From: Neelides folsomi
Taxonomy: Eukaryota > Arthropoda > Collembola > Neelipleona > Neelidae
Direction of reading: 5' to 3'
Length of the DNA stretch: 64,000 bases
NCBI GenBank assembly: GCA_034687125.1
Contig: JAQGBZ010000007.1
Coordinates: forward strand, 124,001 to 188,000
Under the pieces are notes generated by a model. The model searched no databases. It had not been told where the DNA came from and saw only the letters and a program-made list of their open reading frames with translations. The position numbers were made by a program, and so were the translations under genes. This document shows positions 36,699 through 51,600 of the stretch, one piece after another (within the stretch, counting starts at the first letter, position 1; each line of letters opens with the position of its first letter).

Positions 36699-39600
36699 TT
36701 AAATAATGATATCAGAAGAATTAAAGTCGTCAGTGAAAGACTCAGAAGTATACAGAGTTCGCCTGGGTTGCTCATTGGAATTATTTTCCTTTAATTCAGA
36801 CGTATTGGGAAAGTAAATAGAATCCGTCGTGTCATTCGTATCCATTTTCTTAGGAAACTTTGAAATGTCAGAAAAGGACTCTTCCATTTCTTCAAACTCC
36901 ATTGTCTCACAAATCTCCTCCAATTCATTCTCTCTTTTTCTAAACGGGTTCGTTTCAATGTAAGTACTGAAAGATTTCCGAAAATCCATCTCGTTTTTCA
37001 TCGTCGGGGCTTCGGAGTTGACACTGAGTGTCCCATCATTGAGACGAATGCCGTAGAACAAAACTTTATCTTGTGCTTCAATGGTGTTAGATGGGCCATT
37101 TTGAGAAATTGAAAAGGGATCTTGAACGATGAAATCCTTATTTGACATCTCTTCCTTGAACATCCGGAAACTGGACATTTGAGCGTCCCAATTAGCAAAA
37201 TACTTGATCTAAACAATAAAAGCTTATTAAATATTTGGCTTGTCCAATTAGTTTTTAAATTAATGAATCGAGGAAAACAATTTTACTAAATGAATTCATA
37301 ATAAATATTACATCGTTTCGGATCCATTTTGAAAGTGAATTGGTGTAACGTCTGTTGCTGAATCTACTGTCAACGAGGAAAATCGCTCCCCAATCGTGTC
37401 TATGCCTAAATAATGAGCAATATTAATTAAATAAATATATTTAAGCGATAAAATGTGTAATGTATTGAAAAAGTGATTATTGAATTGGTTTGTTTACCTA
37501 ATGCATCTCCCAAGTGCTTGATTCAATCCTCTGAAATTAAAAATAAGAAACATAATAAAAATTCAATTATGGTAGAAATTCTAATAATGATAAAGATGTA
37601 AAGTAAAGGTATACAATCTTGTTAATAATATTTTGAATAATGATAACATTTTTTATAATTTTAAGTAATTAATATATTATAGTAAATTCATAAATCATAA
37701 AAAAATCTGTATTATAATTTTGAATACCTAAAAGCTTGAATCTCGTACCACTCTGATCCAGAAAGAAGTCCTTTTTTCTTATTTTGATCATTGTATTCAC
37801 GTTTACTTTTAACAACAACGTCTTTAAAAGCTGGGAATGGAATTCCAACCTGTTTCAAATGTTGACAACAATAGTAATATTAAATAATAGTCACATAAAA
37901 TTAATCTTATTAGGTATTAACTAATTGTAATAATTTAATATTTACGTTAACATGGTAACATTAACTTTTTTGAACATAATTCGATTTTCCAATAACTTAA
38001 ATCAAAATTAAAAATATCATACACAAATGACAGCACGAGCATTATCATCAGCAAAGTCGAGTCCCTAGAATACAAATTATTACATAAATTTACTTCTCAT
38101 TATTTAGAATAAATGTTAGATTGTAAGAATTTAATTGAAAGATTGGGTGAAAATATCTTAAAAACTTTAAAGCGTCAATAAATAGCTTAGTTATCTAAAT
38201 TAAGCTTAAATTGTGAAAAGTAATTAATGATTTTGTTAAGATAGTAATTTTAAAATCGGAATTAAGTCAAATTACCTCGCTGGCCTTTCCACGAGTAACG
38301 GCAAAGAAAATAGCTCCTGTTTTCCCTGATTTCTATAATAAAATATTTCATTCTATTAAAAATTTAACCTTTTCTTCAATAATTTAATTTCATAAGTTTG
38401 CCAACCTGTGATTTATGGGTTTCCACAGACTCATAGAAGTTACCTATATCTATAAGAAAATCATTTCCGCCACCACGAGATTCAAAATAACAGTCTTTGT
38501 GTTTGAAAATTTTAGACAAGGTTCCAGTATTACTCCACCTGTATAAAACGTCAGAAGATATCAGCGAAATTATATTTTTTAATTATGAGAAAATGAAAAA
38601 CGTTGAATTTGGTATCATACAAGAAACTATATTTGGAAACCTTATTAAAAGGTTTAAAGGAAACCTTAAATATTAACTAGCATTATAAACTTTTGCTAAT
38701 AAAGTTATGAAACTGATAAAATTATTAATGATTAGTTACATATGTTGTCGTTTTTACCTTTCTTGCATATTGTCCATCACACGGTAAGAACTGAAAAAGC
38801 AAAGAATTCCACCGGGCATTTCTTTACAAATGTCCAAAACGACATTTCCAACTTCATCTTGGTATGTAAATGTTGATGCATTGGTATACGCTCCGTTTAA
38901 ATTCTTCCCGGTAGGGCCAACTCCAACAACACTGGCCCAAACCTACAAATTTTAATTAATTTTGATTAATTTGTATGTCCACCTAGGTACTATCTTATTA
39001 TTTTAAATAACATTGCTATAGTGTTATAAAAAGTGAGATAAACTTTATATTTTTAATATATGTGCAATTAAAGTTAAATAAACGTTACCTGATTCTTATC
39101 TATCACATGAGGTGCTTCCAATTTTAACTTGAAAGGCGTTCCCAATTCTGATTCGAAAGAATTCATCGGTGACAAAGTTCCAGAAGTAAGAACAATGGCA
39201 TGTACTTTATCCCTCACTTCCTAAATTCCCAATTCAAAAGAATCATTGGCAAATATCGGTACAATTGTAGTTAAATAAGTTAAATACTATAAACAAGCCC
39301 CATGTTTACTAAACATGGTTATGAAAAAGTCTAAAACCTGAAATGCAATCGCAGGATTGAGACACCAAAAATCCATTGTAATGATATTTCCAGAAAAGTG
39401 TTTCCCTTGTCTCAATTGCTTCCCATGACTGATTTTGATGGCAAGTCGATAATCGTCCCTGTAAAGACCGTTTTCACGCTGGAGTTGATCAAACATTCGG
39501 AGGAGCTTCTCAATAATATTTGTGGAAGCTGTATTTAGAGCCTGGACAGGAATGGGTTCTCTTTTCCCTCGTTGGTGTTCCATTCCCTGTTCTTTCTTCG

Positions 39601-42600
39601 CATTTACAGCAGTGAAATAGGTCTATCGTTGTCAATTAATAATATTAGATTAAATGAGCTCATGGATGAATAAATTGGTTCTGGAATTCACGTACAGCAT
39701 ATTCTTTTATCGAGTCCTTGTCAATCCCAATGTTCATCATGGAAGCCTCCACGTCCGTTCCAGTCATCGTGTACTCAGAATTGAATAAGTCAATTTGACG
39801 AAGCTTCTTTGAGTTGTCGGTAATCCACCCGGAGATGGTGGATGCAAATTTGGCCTATGGAGGTGGAGATCATTAGACGAGGATTTGTCAGATTTGAGTC
39901 TAGTAATAGGGGCAGGAGGGGGAGAGAAATAATTATTCCTCTCTGAGGGTGCAGCAGAGGGAGAGAGATTAAAATTTCCCCTCCTATTGGGTAACAATTT
40001 GTAATTGGATTCGTTTCAAATCCAGGAACAACCCATGACTCCAACTATGAATTATTCCTCAAATGAAGAGCTCTCAACGAGATGAAAGAAACCCCTCGTA
40101 TGGGCGATGATTGTCATAGAGATAAGTCAAAGAGAGATACCCGAAGGGACTCTTTTCACCCCAAATGAAATGCGGCGGTGGATCGAGGAGGGGAAAATCG
40201 CCTATCTCTGACTCATCCTTTCATTTCATTTCAAATTCGGAACTTCCCTAGTCCAAATTCTTCATTAATTTACCAAGGAATCCATTCGAGTCCATAGTCA
40301 AACTGAGGATGGTCAGAGAGAGAGGGGAAAGAACACACATGAAAAACTTACCAATTCGTTGTGTGCATAAGGCTCGATTCCAAACCCGGCAAGTTTTTCA
40401 CACTCCTTCATCACTCCTTCAAGTTCCAAAATGTCAATAGTAAAGCTGGCCGCTTCCCTCGATGCATCTTCCATGTTGTGAGCCTCGTCAAGAATCACAA
40501 TTTGGTTATCCAGTTCAATCGACATCTATTACAAAAAAATGTCAATTCATCGCCAATTTTTCATAGTCTGCAATAGACGTGGGAACAATATTGTAATATA
40601 TATTTTATATATGTAATTAGAAGGTTCAACTCAAACTCACGCTCTTTCTTATATTCGGGTCGATGAGATAATTGTAAGGACAAAATATGATATCACTGTA
40701 TTGTAACAGGTTTCTAGTGGCGTAGTATGGACAAGAATGGTTCTATAAACACAAAGATTAAATTTATTATATACATTAAAGATTTACCGACATGACTTGG
40801 ATTAGAGATAAATGGTATAAATACAATAAGGGTTTTCCTCACTTTTTTTCCTGCTTTGACCAAATCTTCCAAATCATATCCGGGCTTAACTCCTGCAGAT
40901 TGAAGGCCAGCAAAAGTTCCGAGTCTCTTGGAATTTTGATGCCATCCGCATCCTTCTCCCTTAATAATATTTGAAAAAGACAGATGAACATCTCAAATTA
41001 CGGGCATTGAAATGAGGCTCATTATGTGTGTTTACATGATCTTGGAGGTCTTTGCATTTCTCGTTCTTGTTGGGACCGGAGGCGACAACGGGGTTCACAC
41101 AAGTGTGATCCCGACTCGCCAAAATCACAGACCTATGAATTGAATCAAAGAGAAATGAATGAGAAAGCATGGTCGGAGAAGTCTGAATGCTCTGTTGTGA
41201 AGGCCCCCATTGAGGAAAGAATAGGATGAGCCCCTCAAAGCCTCCTGGAATTCTTCATGGAGGAAGACTGGGAAAAGGGAATTGAATGGAGAGTGTGAGC
41301 AGATGAAATATGATAGGGCGGACGGCCGTTTAAAAGAGAGATGGATAGGATTACGCTCAATTGAATGATATTTAAAAAGAAGCCCACAAGAGGCAGGGAG
41401 AAACTGGGGGCCGAGAACAAATGAGAGAGAGAGATGGGAAATCACAAGGTTCTCATTATCTCAAAATAAGCCCACCGAGCCAGAATATAATATTTCTCCA
41501 GGCAGTGGGGTTAAACAAGTCTTCCGAAAATGTGGAAAACTCCAAGGCATCCCTCTCACTCAATGAACCTCATGATAAAGAGACAAAAGGAGAGAATCTT
41601 CTTCTAAACTTCTCCAGACCTCTCGGCAAAATAACTTCAAGCTCTTCAACAAACAGTAAATGGGGCCTTCTATCAAGATAAGCCTTTCACTTCCAAATAG
41701 AGAAAAAAGATCCCCTCTTTTGCAAATGATACTCAAGGAAAACTCCGAGTAACAAATTTCCCCACAAAATCAAATTAGAGAATATATGACAATTCACTAA
41801 CAAACGATTAGAATGGGGAAACAAAACATTCATTACAAATCTGTAGGATTACGAATACCAACCCTAAATTTTAGTCAAGTTTTATACAAAGGGGGTTGAG
41901 GACTATGGGGAAATCAAAACTTGTCCATTTGAGTGCCTTTATATAATATACTGGAGATTCAATCCTCCCTTTGAGCTCTAGCTGAATGAATGTAGCTGAG
42001 AAATAGGAATAGGTGAGCAATAAACAACTATGACATTCTCTTCACATTCCTCCCTTTAATAAAATTCCAAATACCTTTAAAAACCCCACACTTTGGAATT
42101 CCTATGAAATCCCCTATAGAATGCCAAAGGGGTGAGGAAAAAGACTATATTGTATTTATTATGATTACAAACAACCTTTACAAAATAATAACGAACATAA
42201 AATCTCACGTCTCAAATGCTTACTCAAAGATGTATACATAATATCTGTAATATTGTATAACATACTAAAGTTATAAATATTTAACTATGATAATATTGGG
42301 TAAGCAATATATTGGTTTAATATCATTTTAGATTTTACTCACAATTCTACCCATATCATCATAAATCTATCAAACTTTGGTCTATTTCTCAAAACAATCA
42401 AATAATGGTTTAACTATATCATGTAAAAAGTTATATTTATGACTATAATTGGACCATGTTTATGATTATGAATTAAAGAGCCAGTAAATCTCTTATATTG
42501 TTTTAAAGTTTACCGAGAGTCTCTATAAACGGTTTTTCTCAGTTCTCGGGTTATTTGAGCAATCTGCTTGTGGGTTCTCGTTCCAAAGTAAATTTTCGGC

Positions 42601-45600
42601 ACTCTGAAATAAAAAATTCATCTCTAGTTATAAGTTTTACTAGTTACCTCATATGCTCCATTATATCAACCTGTCTGGTGTGCCAATTATCTGCATGGCA
42701 TGCCAACAGGAAGTTGGAAAAGGAAACCTTACGTCAATTTCTTTTCTGGCGGTTCAAATTGATAGTCCTGGAAGTCATTTTTCTTCACTTTCCGTTCTCG
42801 GACTTCATTAATTTGTGACGACTCGGAAACGGATTGGGTCTATCAATATTGGAAAATTTTATATTTCTTTTTAACATGGTATTATAACTAACCTTTTGTG
42901 AAATCTTGCTCGGAACAAAATCCTCGTCATCGCTAATAGTAATAATTGAATTTTGAGGAGCAGGAAGATTCAAAGGCGCCTCGTTTGATTTCTCAACAGT
43001 TGAGTCTATTACAAGGAACAGGATGAAAAAATAAAAAATATTTTGCCCGAACTCTCCCCATAAGCAAGCAGAGTGAAATATTGGGGGAAAGGAGGTGTAG
43101 AGAAGATGGGGCTATTAGTGTAATAATATTAACAGGGTTGTTATTATAGTCCTTTGAAAGCATTGCTCGTTATATGAACTATAACACTGTGAGGAGAGAG
43201 TCAATAAATGGTGTAAAATTGTGAGTGGTGGGAGAGAGGTTCGTCGGGGTGAAAGGGGAAGAAAGAGGATTTGAAAAGGGTTATTATTAAAAGGAGATCT
43301 TTGAAGTTGTTTGAATGAAGGGGAGGCTCTTGAGCTTTTGGGTTCTGCAGATCCGGAGATTGATTCTCAACCAAGATCACTCTTCATTTGAGAACCATGG
43401 GATGAATGTGTGGGCTGGGCAAAGCTCCCTTCATATTAAAGAAGCAATCAAGCAGAGAAGTAGACCAATTTGGTTCATTTCTATCGGAGGAGACGGCTGT
43501 CAAAGTCAAGTGAGTTTGAAATGCCCGTGTCTCCGCTCTCACCCTCGACGAGTCTCTCATTCCGTCGAGGTTTCGCATTATCCATAACTCAAATTTCTCG
43601 AGAGCTGAGATGGAAGATCAAAGGAACGTAAAAGACTTCAGCTTCCTGAGAAAATGAAATCTTTTATGAACTCCGCTCGTTTTCACGACTCCTTGGTTCG
43701 ATAAGCCCATCTACTCCCTCGTAATCACTTAGGGTCTCAAGGGGGGAAGTTGACTTGAAGGACCTCACCTTTGTCGACACTCTCACTTGGAGAGCCATTG
43801 AGCCTTCGCAACTTAGCCGGCCGCCCGTTGTCGATCGCCTCATTTCTCGAGTCTATTTTCGCATTGTACGCCTCAACTCGAGCTATTAGGAACACAAAGG
43901 AGAGATTTAGAGACCGAGATTAGCTCCGGACAAATACTATAATAATACTATTGAAGGAAATCGGATGACTAGTACAAAAGCCTACCCAGGACAAATCCAT
44001 CCACACAATAATGGCATATATCTCTCATCTGACTTGGACTCGAGGGCTTATTACGGGTTCCCACAATGACAACTGATTGAATCAACATACAAGAGATTAC
44101 AACAGATGTGGAAAATGTATCCACACAATCACTCCTGTCAGATTCCGTCCCCTCACATCTTATGGAGTTATGAGCGAGTGCACGCTCGCGAGGGGAAAAG
44201 GATTTCTCTTCAACTGTCTCATTCACAAATCCGGCTCATTATCATTGCTCCGCAAAACAGCGTCTCATGTAACGATCAAGTGGAATAAATCCCTCAATAA
44301 AAACCCCATTTGTTAGAAGGAGGTTGACAATGAATGGAGTCACGAGAGTCTCATTGTAACAGAGGAAACGAGGAAGGCTGGTGAAGGGGCCTAAGTGGTG
44401 TGGGAAGTGGCTGGAGGAAGTGAGCAGGGCGAGCAAAATGTCCTTAAACCTCTGAGAGATGAATGGAGTTCTAAAGAAGAACAAGAGCACGACTATCCCC
44501 TTGAATTGAAAAGGGAAGTCCTCCGAGCTACCCAATTACCCCGTCAACACAATGGGCCTGGCTGAGCAGTGAGATTGAGGGCCCGGCCCTCTGACATAAC
44601 AGACCTAATATTGAATGTGATAGGACGGATGAGGAAGGCTCATTTTATACAAGGGGCGCTGAGTCTATTTCACTCTCGGCGAGAAAGAATGAGCCGACCA
44701 CCACCTCGAGATCCTCAAAGGACCCTGAGAATCCGCCTTCTTAATGCCATCCATCTTCACTGTTTACAGAGACCAAATTTTAATAAATACACACAAGAGA
44801 GAGAAAGAGAGAGAGTTGTGTTGGAGGGAAATCCCTTCAGACTCTTCTGCTCCGCTTCATCCATCGCATCAATTCATATCAACATTTCCATAAGCCTTGA
44901 GCCACGACCTCTCCGCCTTCTCTATTTATTCTCCCATCTCAGTTCACCTCTCTCCACCTCATCGTGCATTCAAGACCCGCCACACTTCTCGCCTCCCTTC
45001 TCTAAAAACCCGGGTTATTTATGAATTATTCCTTTCAATCTTCCCCACTCGACCAGTTGTGAGATATTGATGAACACTCCGATCCGCTCCCACGAGACAG
45101 ACCATAATATGCCTACTAATAGTGATATGAGATATATGAAAAAATGAGAAATGACCCGATTGAAACCGTTGAAGGTATCGATTAGGAAGGGTGAAGTGTG
45201 GAATTGAAAAGAGGATTATTAAGAGCGCATGGAGGTTGAGGCTGCCAGCCATGCGGGATTTTCCACAGTAGTAGGGGTGAGAGCCAATGGATGACCCGGA
45301 CACCGCAAACGCCTCTGATCTCACGCCCTTATCTTATTCAAGCCGCCTCGTTCCTCAGCTCTTTATTGATCCTACTCCATCATTCGACCATTCAACAATT
45401 GTCAACTCGCCCTATATTAAAACATGGCTTCCCTTCGCCCACACTCATTTTAATATCGTTTCGCACTTTATTCATTCTTTTAATATCTAATATAACATTC
45501 TATCCTTCCAGCTTCGACAATATTTTGAACCGTTGTTCATTAATTAAACATTAATTTAATGTAAAATAAGTTTAAGAATTAATTATATGAAGTTTTATAG

Positions 45601-48600
45601 TGAGCTTAAGTATAAAAATATAAAATATAAATTTAATTGCGTAGATTTTGAAAAGTTTTACAAAATACAGAGATTTAATATTTAACAAATTGTTTCTCAT
45701 TAATCAACATAGAGATTCTACTTGAATTCACCGTAGTATGATTGTCAAAGATATATTAAAGTGATTTGAGATGCTTTTATCACTTACTTATAAATGCATT
45801 ACAAACCGCTTCTCATTGAAATATTAAAAATCGTTAAATATCTTGTAGAATTATTTAAAATAATTTATAATAATGTCTAATGTCATTAGTCTAATAAGAA
45901 AGATAGTATTAAAATATTTTCTCGCGATTACCTTTAAATATAAAGTACGAGAAGGCTATAACATTAATTTGAATGATCGGCAACAATATTTAATAATAAG
46001 CCGATTATTTTATTTTTTATTTGGCGGTTTTTTATATTATAGCCATGAATGAGAAATGTTGCGAATCAAATTCTACGTATGTCAACTATTGATTTGATTG
46101 ATTGATTGATTGATGAATCTATCAGTTATTTAATTACCAATTGTAATTAAGTAATAGTAATATGTATAATTGAAATAATCACAAGTGATTATATTTGAAG
46201 ATCTCGCGTTAATTGAATGACTGTAAATCAACATTCTTTGAAGTTTAATAGCTAATACTTATTCTAAATACAAGGTGGTCCACGAAAAGTATTATATGAA
46301 CAATTTCAATTTATAAAAAAGCTAATATATATGTCAAAATTAATATTGTTCGATATGTAATTGTGAATTTAATGGAAATTTAAAGTTACTTTTTAAATAG
46401 GCATTAGCGAAAGGTAATGATGCACATTTCCAGGTTTGTATACTTATCGTAAGAGCTGTATAATTAAACAAACTCGAATCCAATCGTTAATAGTTTAATA
46501 CAAATAGAGTTAATAATGGCCATCATTTTCCTCCAAACCACCCTTATAAGTAATTGCTCTCAACCTTAAACAATTACAGTATTCAACGTGGGCAATTAAA
46601 TGAAATTATAAATGTAAGGAATAAATGTAATTTGAAGACAGTCATGTATTGATTACAGTTTATTTCTTTTATTTAATTAACAAAATAACTCCAGCTTTGT
46701 TCAATAAACTCTTTATAATGGAGCATTTATTTTATAGTCGTTCAAGCCATTGAAGTTTTAGGCTCCATCATAGAGGATAAAGAGAGAAAAAGAGATTTGA
46801 CAAAAGGAACGGTTTTCACAATGGAGTAGTGGGAAACAGGGGGAGTAGATGGAGCGGAGGTTGAAGGGGAACCTTAACGCCAAACAAACAAAACACACAG
46901 CCCCAATATCATCCACTCAAATCCCCTCACTTTACAACCAAATTACCAAAAGCTTTAATTTAATTTAACAACATTTAATATAATAGAACCTAATTGTTAT
47001 AAACATTTCTCTCAAATGTATGCATTTGTATATTTACTCATAATGACATTTTTTAACGCTTTTCATTTCATAAATAAATAAAGTTTCATACAATCAAATG
47101 CCGAATAAAACGGTTAAGGTGGAATGATTCGAGTTTCTAAAATGTGTGCATTAAAACTGATTTGGTTGGAGACAAATGAGTGTTTGATTGAAAGTGAATA
47201 GAGAGATGATGGAGGGATGTCAAGGAGGTGGAAATAACTAAATAGCGTTTTGTTCTGTGTTCGATGGTTGTTTGGAAGTGGGATGATGTGGGATGGATTG
47301 AGTCTTGTACTCGGGCCAAGAAATGGATACGGGCCGAGTTTTTTTCCCTTAATAACAAGCGTGTGAAAGCTACCGAAAAGAGACACTAGGAACAGATCCT
47401 AACAGCAATCTACTCTCAATCACATTAGCATACAATAGGTTGACTCTCGAGGGTGACAGCGTTATCTACAGGACCTTCCTGCCTGTCAGAGGACCAATAC
47501 TTTTAAAGGACACATCATCCCTCAAGGAGAGAACAAAGAGCCTCCACTTGATGACTTGTACGAAAGAAGAGGTCCAAGAGGAAAAAACACTATTGCACAC
47601 CGTCCTCGTCCCCCCATCAGTCATCTTCTCCTTTTTTGTGCGGGAGGGCGACAAGGATCTCCACGTGAGGAAACTCGGGCTTGGGATTAATTGGGGTGGG
47701 GGCGGGGGCGGGAGGGGCTGATGAAAGAGAAAGCAGATGCTGTGGAGGTAAATGCGACAATCCGCTTGGTAAACAGAGGCTCTTAAGAAGATTAAAGAGC
47801 TCCTCGTATCCGACGACACAACAAATAGGAATCTGATATGCGTGTGGTCTGAAGAGGCCTCGAAATAATGGGCCCTCTTGGTGCTCTGACTGAGAGAGAG
47901 GTGAGCCGATATTCCCTCTTATCGGCGGCCTAAGTTTGACAATTCGGGGTCCGCCGTCGGAAGAATCAGAGAAACAAAAGCGGAGTCCATCACTCTTCCT
48001 ATTGAAACAATTAGAAGTGGCCGGGAAGGTCTTTCATCCGCTGCCGCGTCTCCAGGCCCATTAGAGCACTTAAACTGTCCGTCCGCCACTTTGACTGCGA
48101 TAGGACTAATGGGCAAATACCCTTCGGACCCAAAGGTGTAACCCACCGACCACCTTCCCACCTAACGGAGTCAGAGGCCCAATAGTTTGATAGCTGCCAA
48201 CCGGCCCTCGTCCGCAATCCTAATTTTATGCACTTAATTAAAGGGGAACTCCGGCGGCGTAATGAGGATCCCCGAATGTGGTGGGAGACAAAAGGAATCC
48301 GAAGCATGTCTTGGGGACCAGGGATGACATGTCGGGAAGCGTTTATAATTTCCAGTTTCTCACGAGGACAGGAGAGAATTCTTCGCCTGGGAAGGAACTT
48401 TGATGAAAGATGTATGGCCCTCACTGTCATGATGAAGAAGGAACAAGGCCGGCTCCGGAATGGGGACCGTCCTTTCCGCCCTCCAGCCCTCTTTGCCAAC
48501 CGGAGAGAGAAAAAGTTTTATGAAGACTCTGTAATCTAGTCAAGCAACTTCCTTCATCTTCAGCCTAATAAATGTGTGGGAGATTTCATATTGATAAGGG

Positions 48601-51600
48601 AAAGGAGAAGGGCCACTTAAATCCATCCTCCGCCCCATTCCAGATCATTCATTCCCCCATCACTCACTGCCCAGGCAAAATATCAATTTTGAGACACATT
48701 TAATTACTCGCCCAAGTTGGTAAACAGTGTAGGCTCATTATGGTAAATGCCCGGACTCTCCACGTTAATTACACCTTCGCCTTTCAATTCCCCTACTACT
48801 CCAACCATTGGAGTGAATTATTAAAGCGGACGTGAGGAAGAGAAGAGGAACTGTCACTCGACTCCTCTTAATCTCCAGGAGCTGATACATCTCATTGAGG
48901 GCTTATCTCCTCCTCCTGCCAACTGCCGCGGTCATTGTCTCCCACACAGGATCACCTCATAAGTCTTTAATCATTACTTAATATTTATTTCATTCCCTCA
49001 TTCCCACATGTGCGTGCCATTCCTAATCGCCAATTCCCACTCACTAATTTTAAAGTAAATCCAGTATTTATGGAACACGTCCAGTTCACACTCTTTACCA
49101 GATTGCCCATTCCTTCATATTCAAACACATATTTCCTCCATCACATTTTCGTTTAATGCCCATATATACAATAGGTAATTCATATTCCGTTCCTAAAGGG
49201 AAGTGAATGAAATGAATATCGACTCCGAGGGGATTAGATAGGGACCCCAAAGTGCAGACCCTCCTCACCCACTCAGGACAGTCGATATAAAAATAGTTTA
49301 AATTTCAGAGCAGTTAATTCCCTAATTGAATTAAGTGGGGGGATGAAAGGCGAGGGTAATGAAATGGAGAGTCGGGTGAGTGATTAAGCTGTTTAGAAAA
49401 TGCTGAATGATGCAGCTGGTATTGAGACCTTCGGGCTGAACCCAGCCGGGACTATAAAAGTTCAAATAGAATCGTGGTGAAGATTGGAAAGGGTCAGATA
49501 GCTCGGAATCATAATAATGATGAGGGTTGGAAAAACTCAATTCGTCCTCATTGTGTTACTTTTCATTTGAGAACATGATGGACGAGTCTTTCCACAATCG
49601 TTGAGCTCATCTCTTTTCACCTCGAAGATGGGGTGATATTCTTCCTAACTGCCCGGGTCTCCTCCTACTCCTCCCAACCAATGAATGGTTCGCACCCTTT
49701 CTCCTCCTCTCATCATCCTCACCTCCGTTTTTCCCATCTTCGACCACACAAAGGAAAACTCGGGGGGAAATGAAGATTGAATTCAAATTGGCGACGACGA
49801 AAATTTATGTAAATAAATTGCAAGAATTGAAATACAAGTAGGAAATTGATCTCGATAATATTTATTAAATGTGGAACCATCCGCGAGTTCGCCAGACATC
49901 AAGGAAATTAAACTTGATATCCGACGGAGCATAAAGAAATAAGATAATAAACCAACGTGTACACGAGGTACGTGGACCTCGACAAGAATACAGGAGACAT
50001 ATTTGAGCATTGGAGTGGAAGGGAGTTTGAGTCGGTGGGAGGTTGGAGGGAATTCGGGTCACCGAAAAGATTAAATATCCATATCAATTATGCATATTCT
50101 CGAGGAATTATTTGGCTATTAGGTTCTCCCCAGCCCTCAATTGTTCCTCCACCGATTGGAGGGGAATTAAGTGGAAATTGGAAAGCTGAGCTGAGCTGAG
50201 TTCCAGGGACGTGTGGAATGCTTTCTCAGACAACTCGCCATATTTTAGACTCTGAATAATAAAAGACAAAGAGTCAAATGACTATATGCGAGTCGGACAG
50301 CGTATATAAACTTTTGCTAAATATTTATGGCTCATCATTCAAGAGTCAATAATTTATTAAGGCTATAAAAAGGAATTCGGAGGAGCGGCTTCTAGATGCT
50401 CTCATACGATAAACGGTGAGAGGGTCTCGGCAATATTACACAGGGCGGTGAGGCGATACATGAGGAGGACAATACCAAATTCCTGCAACCAGTTTCAACA
50501 CCCATTTGACTTGGACAATATCCTCCTTGGTTCCTCTCCACACAAGAATTATCTTCTCAAAGCGGGTCCAGTTGGACACAAGTTGGATGGCTTGAGTCCG
50601 TCGTTTGTTTCTCCTACATTCTTACGTGCCACCGGAGACCTTTTTAGCCCTTTCCTCAATTATCGCCCGATCCTCACCCGCCTCAATAAAGGAATGATTC
50701 CGGAATTCCTGGGCCCACAATTCTGACCAGTATCAGGCATACATGGGGACATATGTACATGCACACTCCCAAACCACACTCGTCTGATCGTACGTGTGGA
50801 AGTTATAATAGGCGAGAACATTAGTTCTATTTCATACTTTCCACCGTCGTCCTTTCAATTACGAGACCCTCCACGGGAGATCCATGGAACCTGACAGACC
50901 AAAGGCTCGGGAGAATCAATAAAGTTGACTCGGGAAGTAAATAGTTGGGATTTTTCAAAATTTGGAATTTCTTCCTATGCACCGTATATACACTCCTCGT
51001 GTTTTCCCTTGGGTGTGCGGAGTCAAAGGGCTCATTATGCGAGGCAGGGCGCATTCCGACAACTAATGGGGTGGGGGGAAAAACGTGAGGTATGAAAGGG
51101 GTACACAAGGATTTTAATTCCCACTCTGAGGAAACAAAGGATTAACTAACTGATCTATAAAATTTGTGACTTGGGTGGAATGGGCTTGGGAGGAGTAAAA
51201 AGTGAAAAGTTGAGAGATGGGAGGGTGAAGTGTCTTCAACTTGGGACACAGCAGGAGCAAGATAATGACCACTGATAAACCCAAGGGAAAACACTCGGAA
51301 AGAAGGGACAAAGTGAGAATCAGGTAACACGGCTTTGAAGGTCCATTCTCAGCCCACCGTCACCAATCCATTCTTACTCTTGTCAACAACGATAAGAAGA
51401 AGCTCATATACGCTCTTACGTAAATCCATCAGGGACAGAGGGAAAACATTGCTCCTCCTGTCTCTACTCATTTTTTCCACACAATTTATCATCAATAGGT
51501 AAGACACAGAGATGGAGAGATTCGATCCTCACAAAACACATGGATTAATTACACAAAGATGGGCAATTTCAAAAAACCCTCTGAATCATTTCAAATTTCC

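Noticed and set aside
44569-45024. 151-codon open frame in FANCJ intron 2
   Set aside because: It runs through a GA simple repeat and encodes biased Arg/Ser/Pro sequence with no domain.
48011-48539. Overlapping long open frames on both strands (162 and 103 codons)
   Set aside because: They overlap in antisense in G+C-rich DNA, lie in an intron, and have low-information sequence with no domain; composition explains them.
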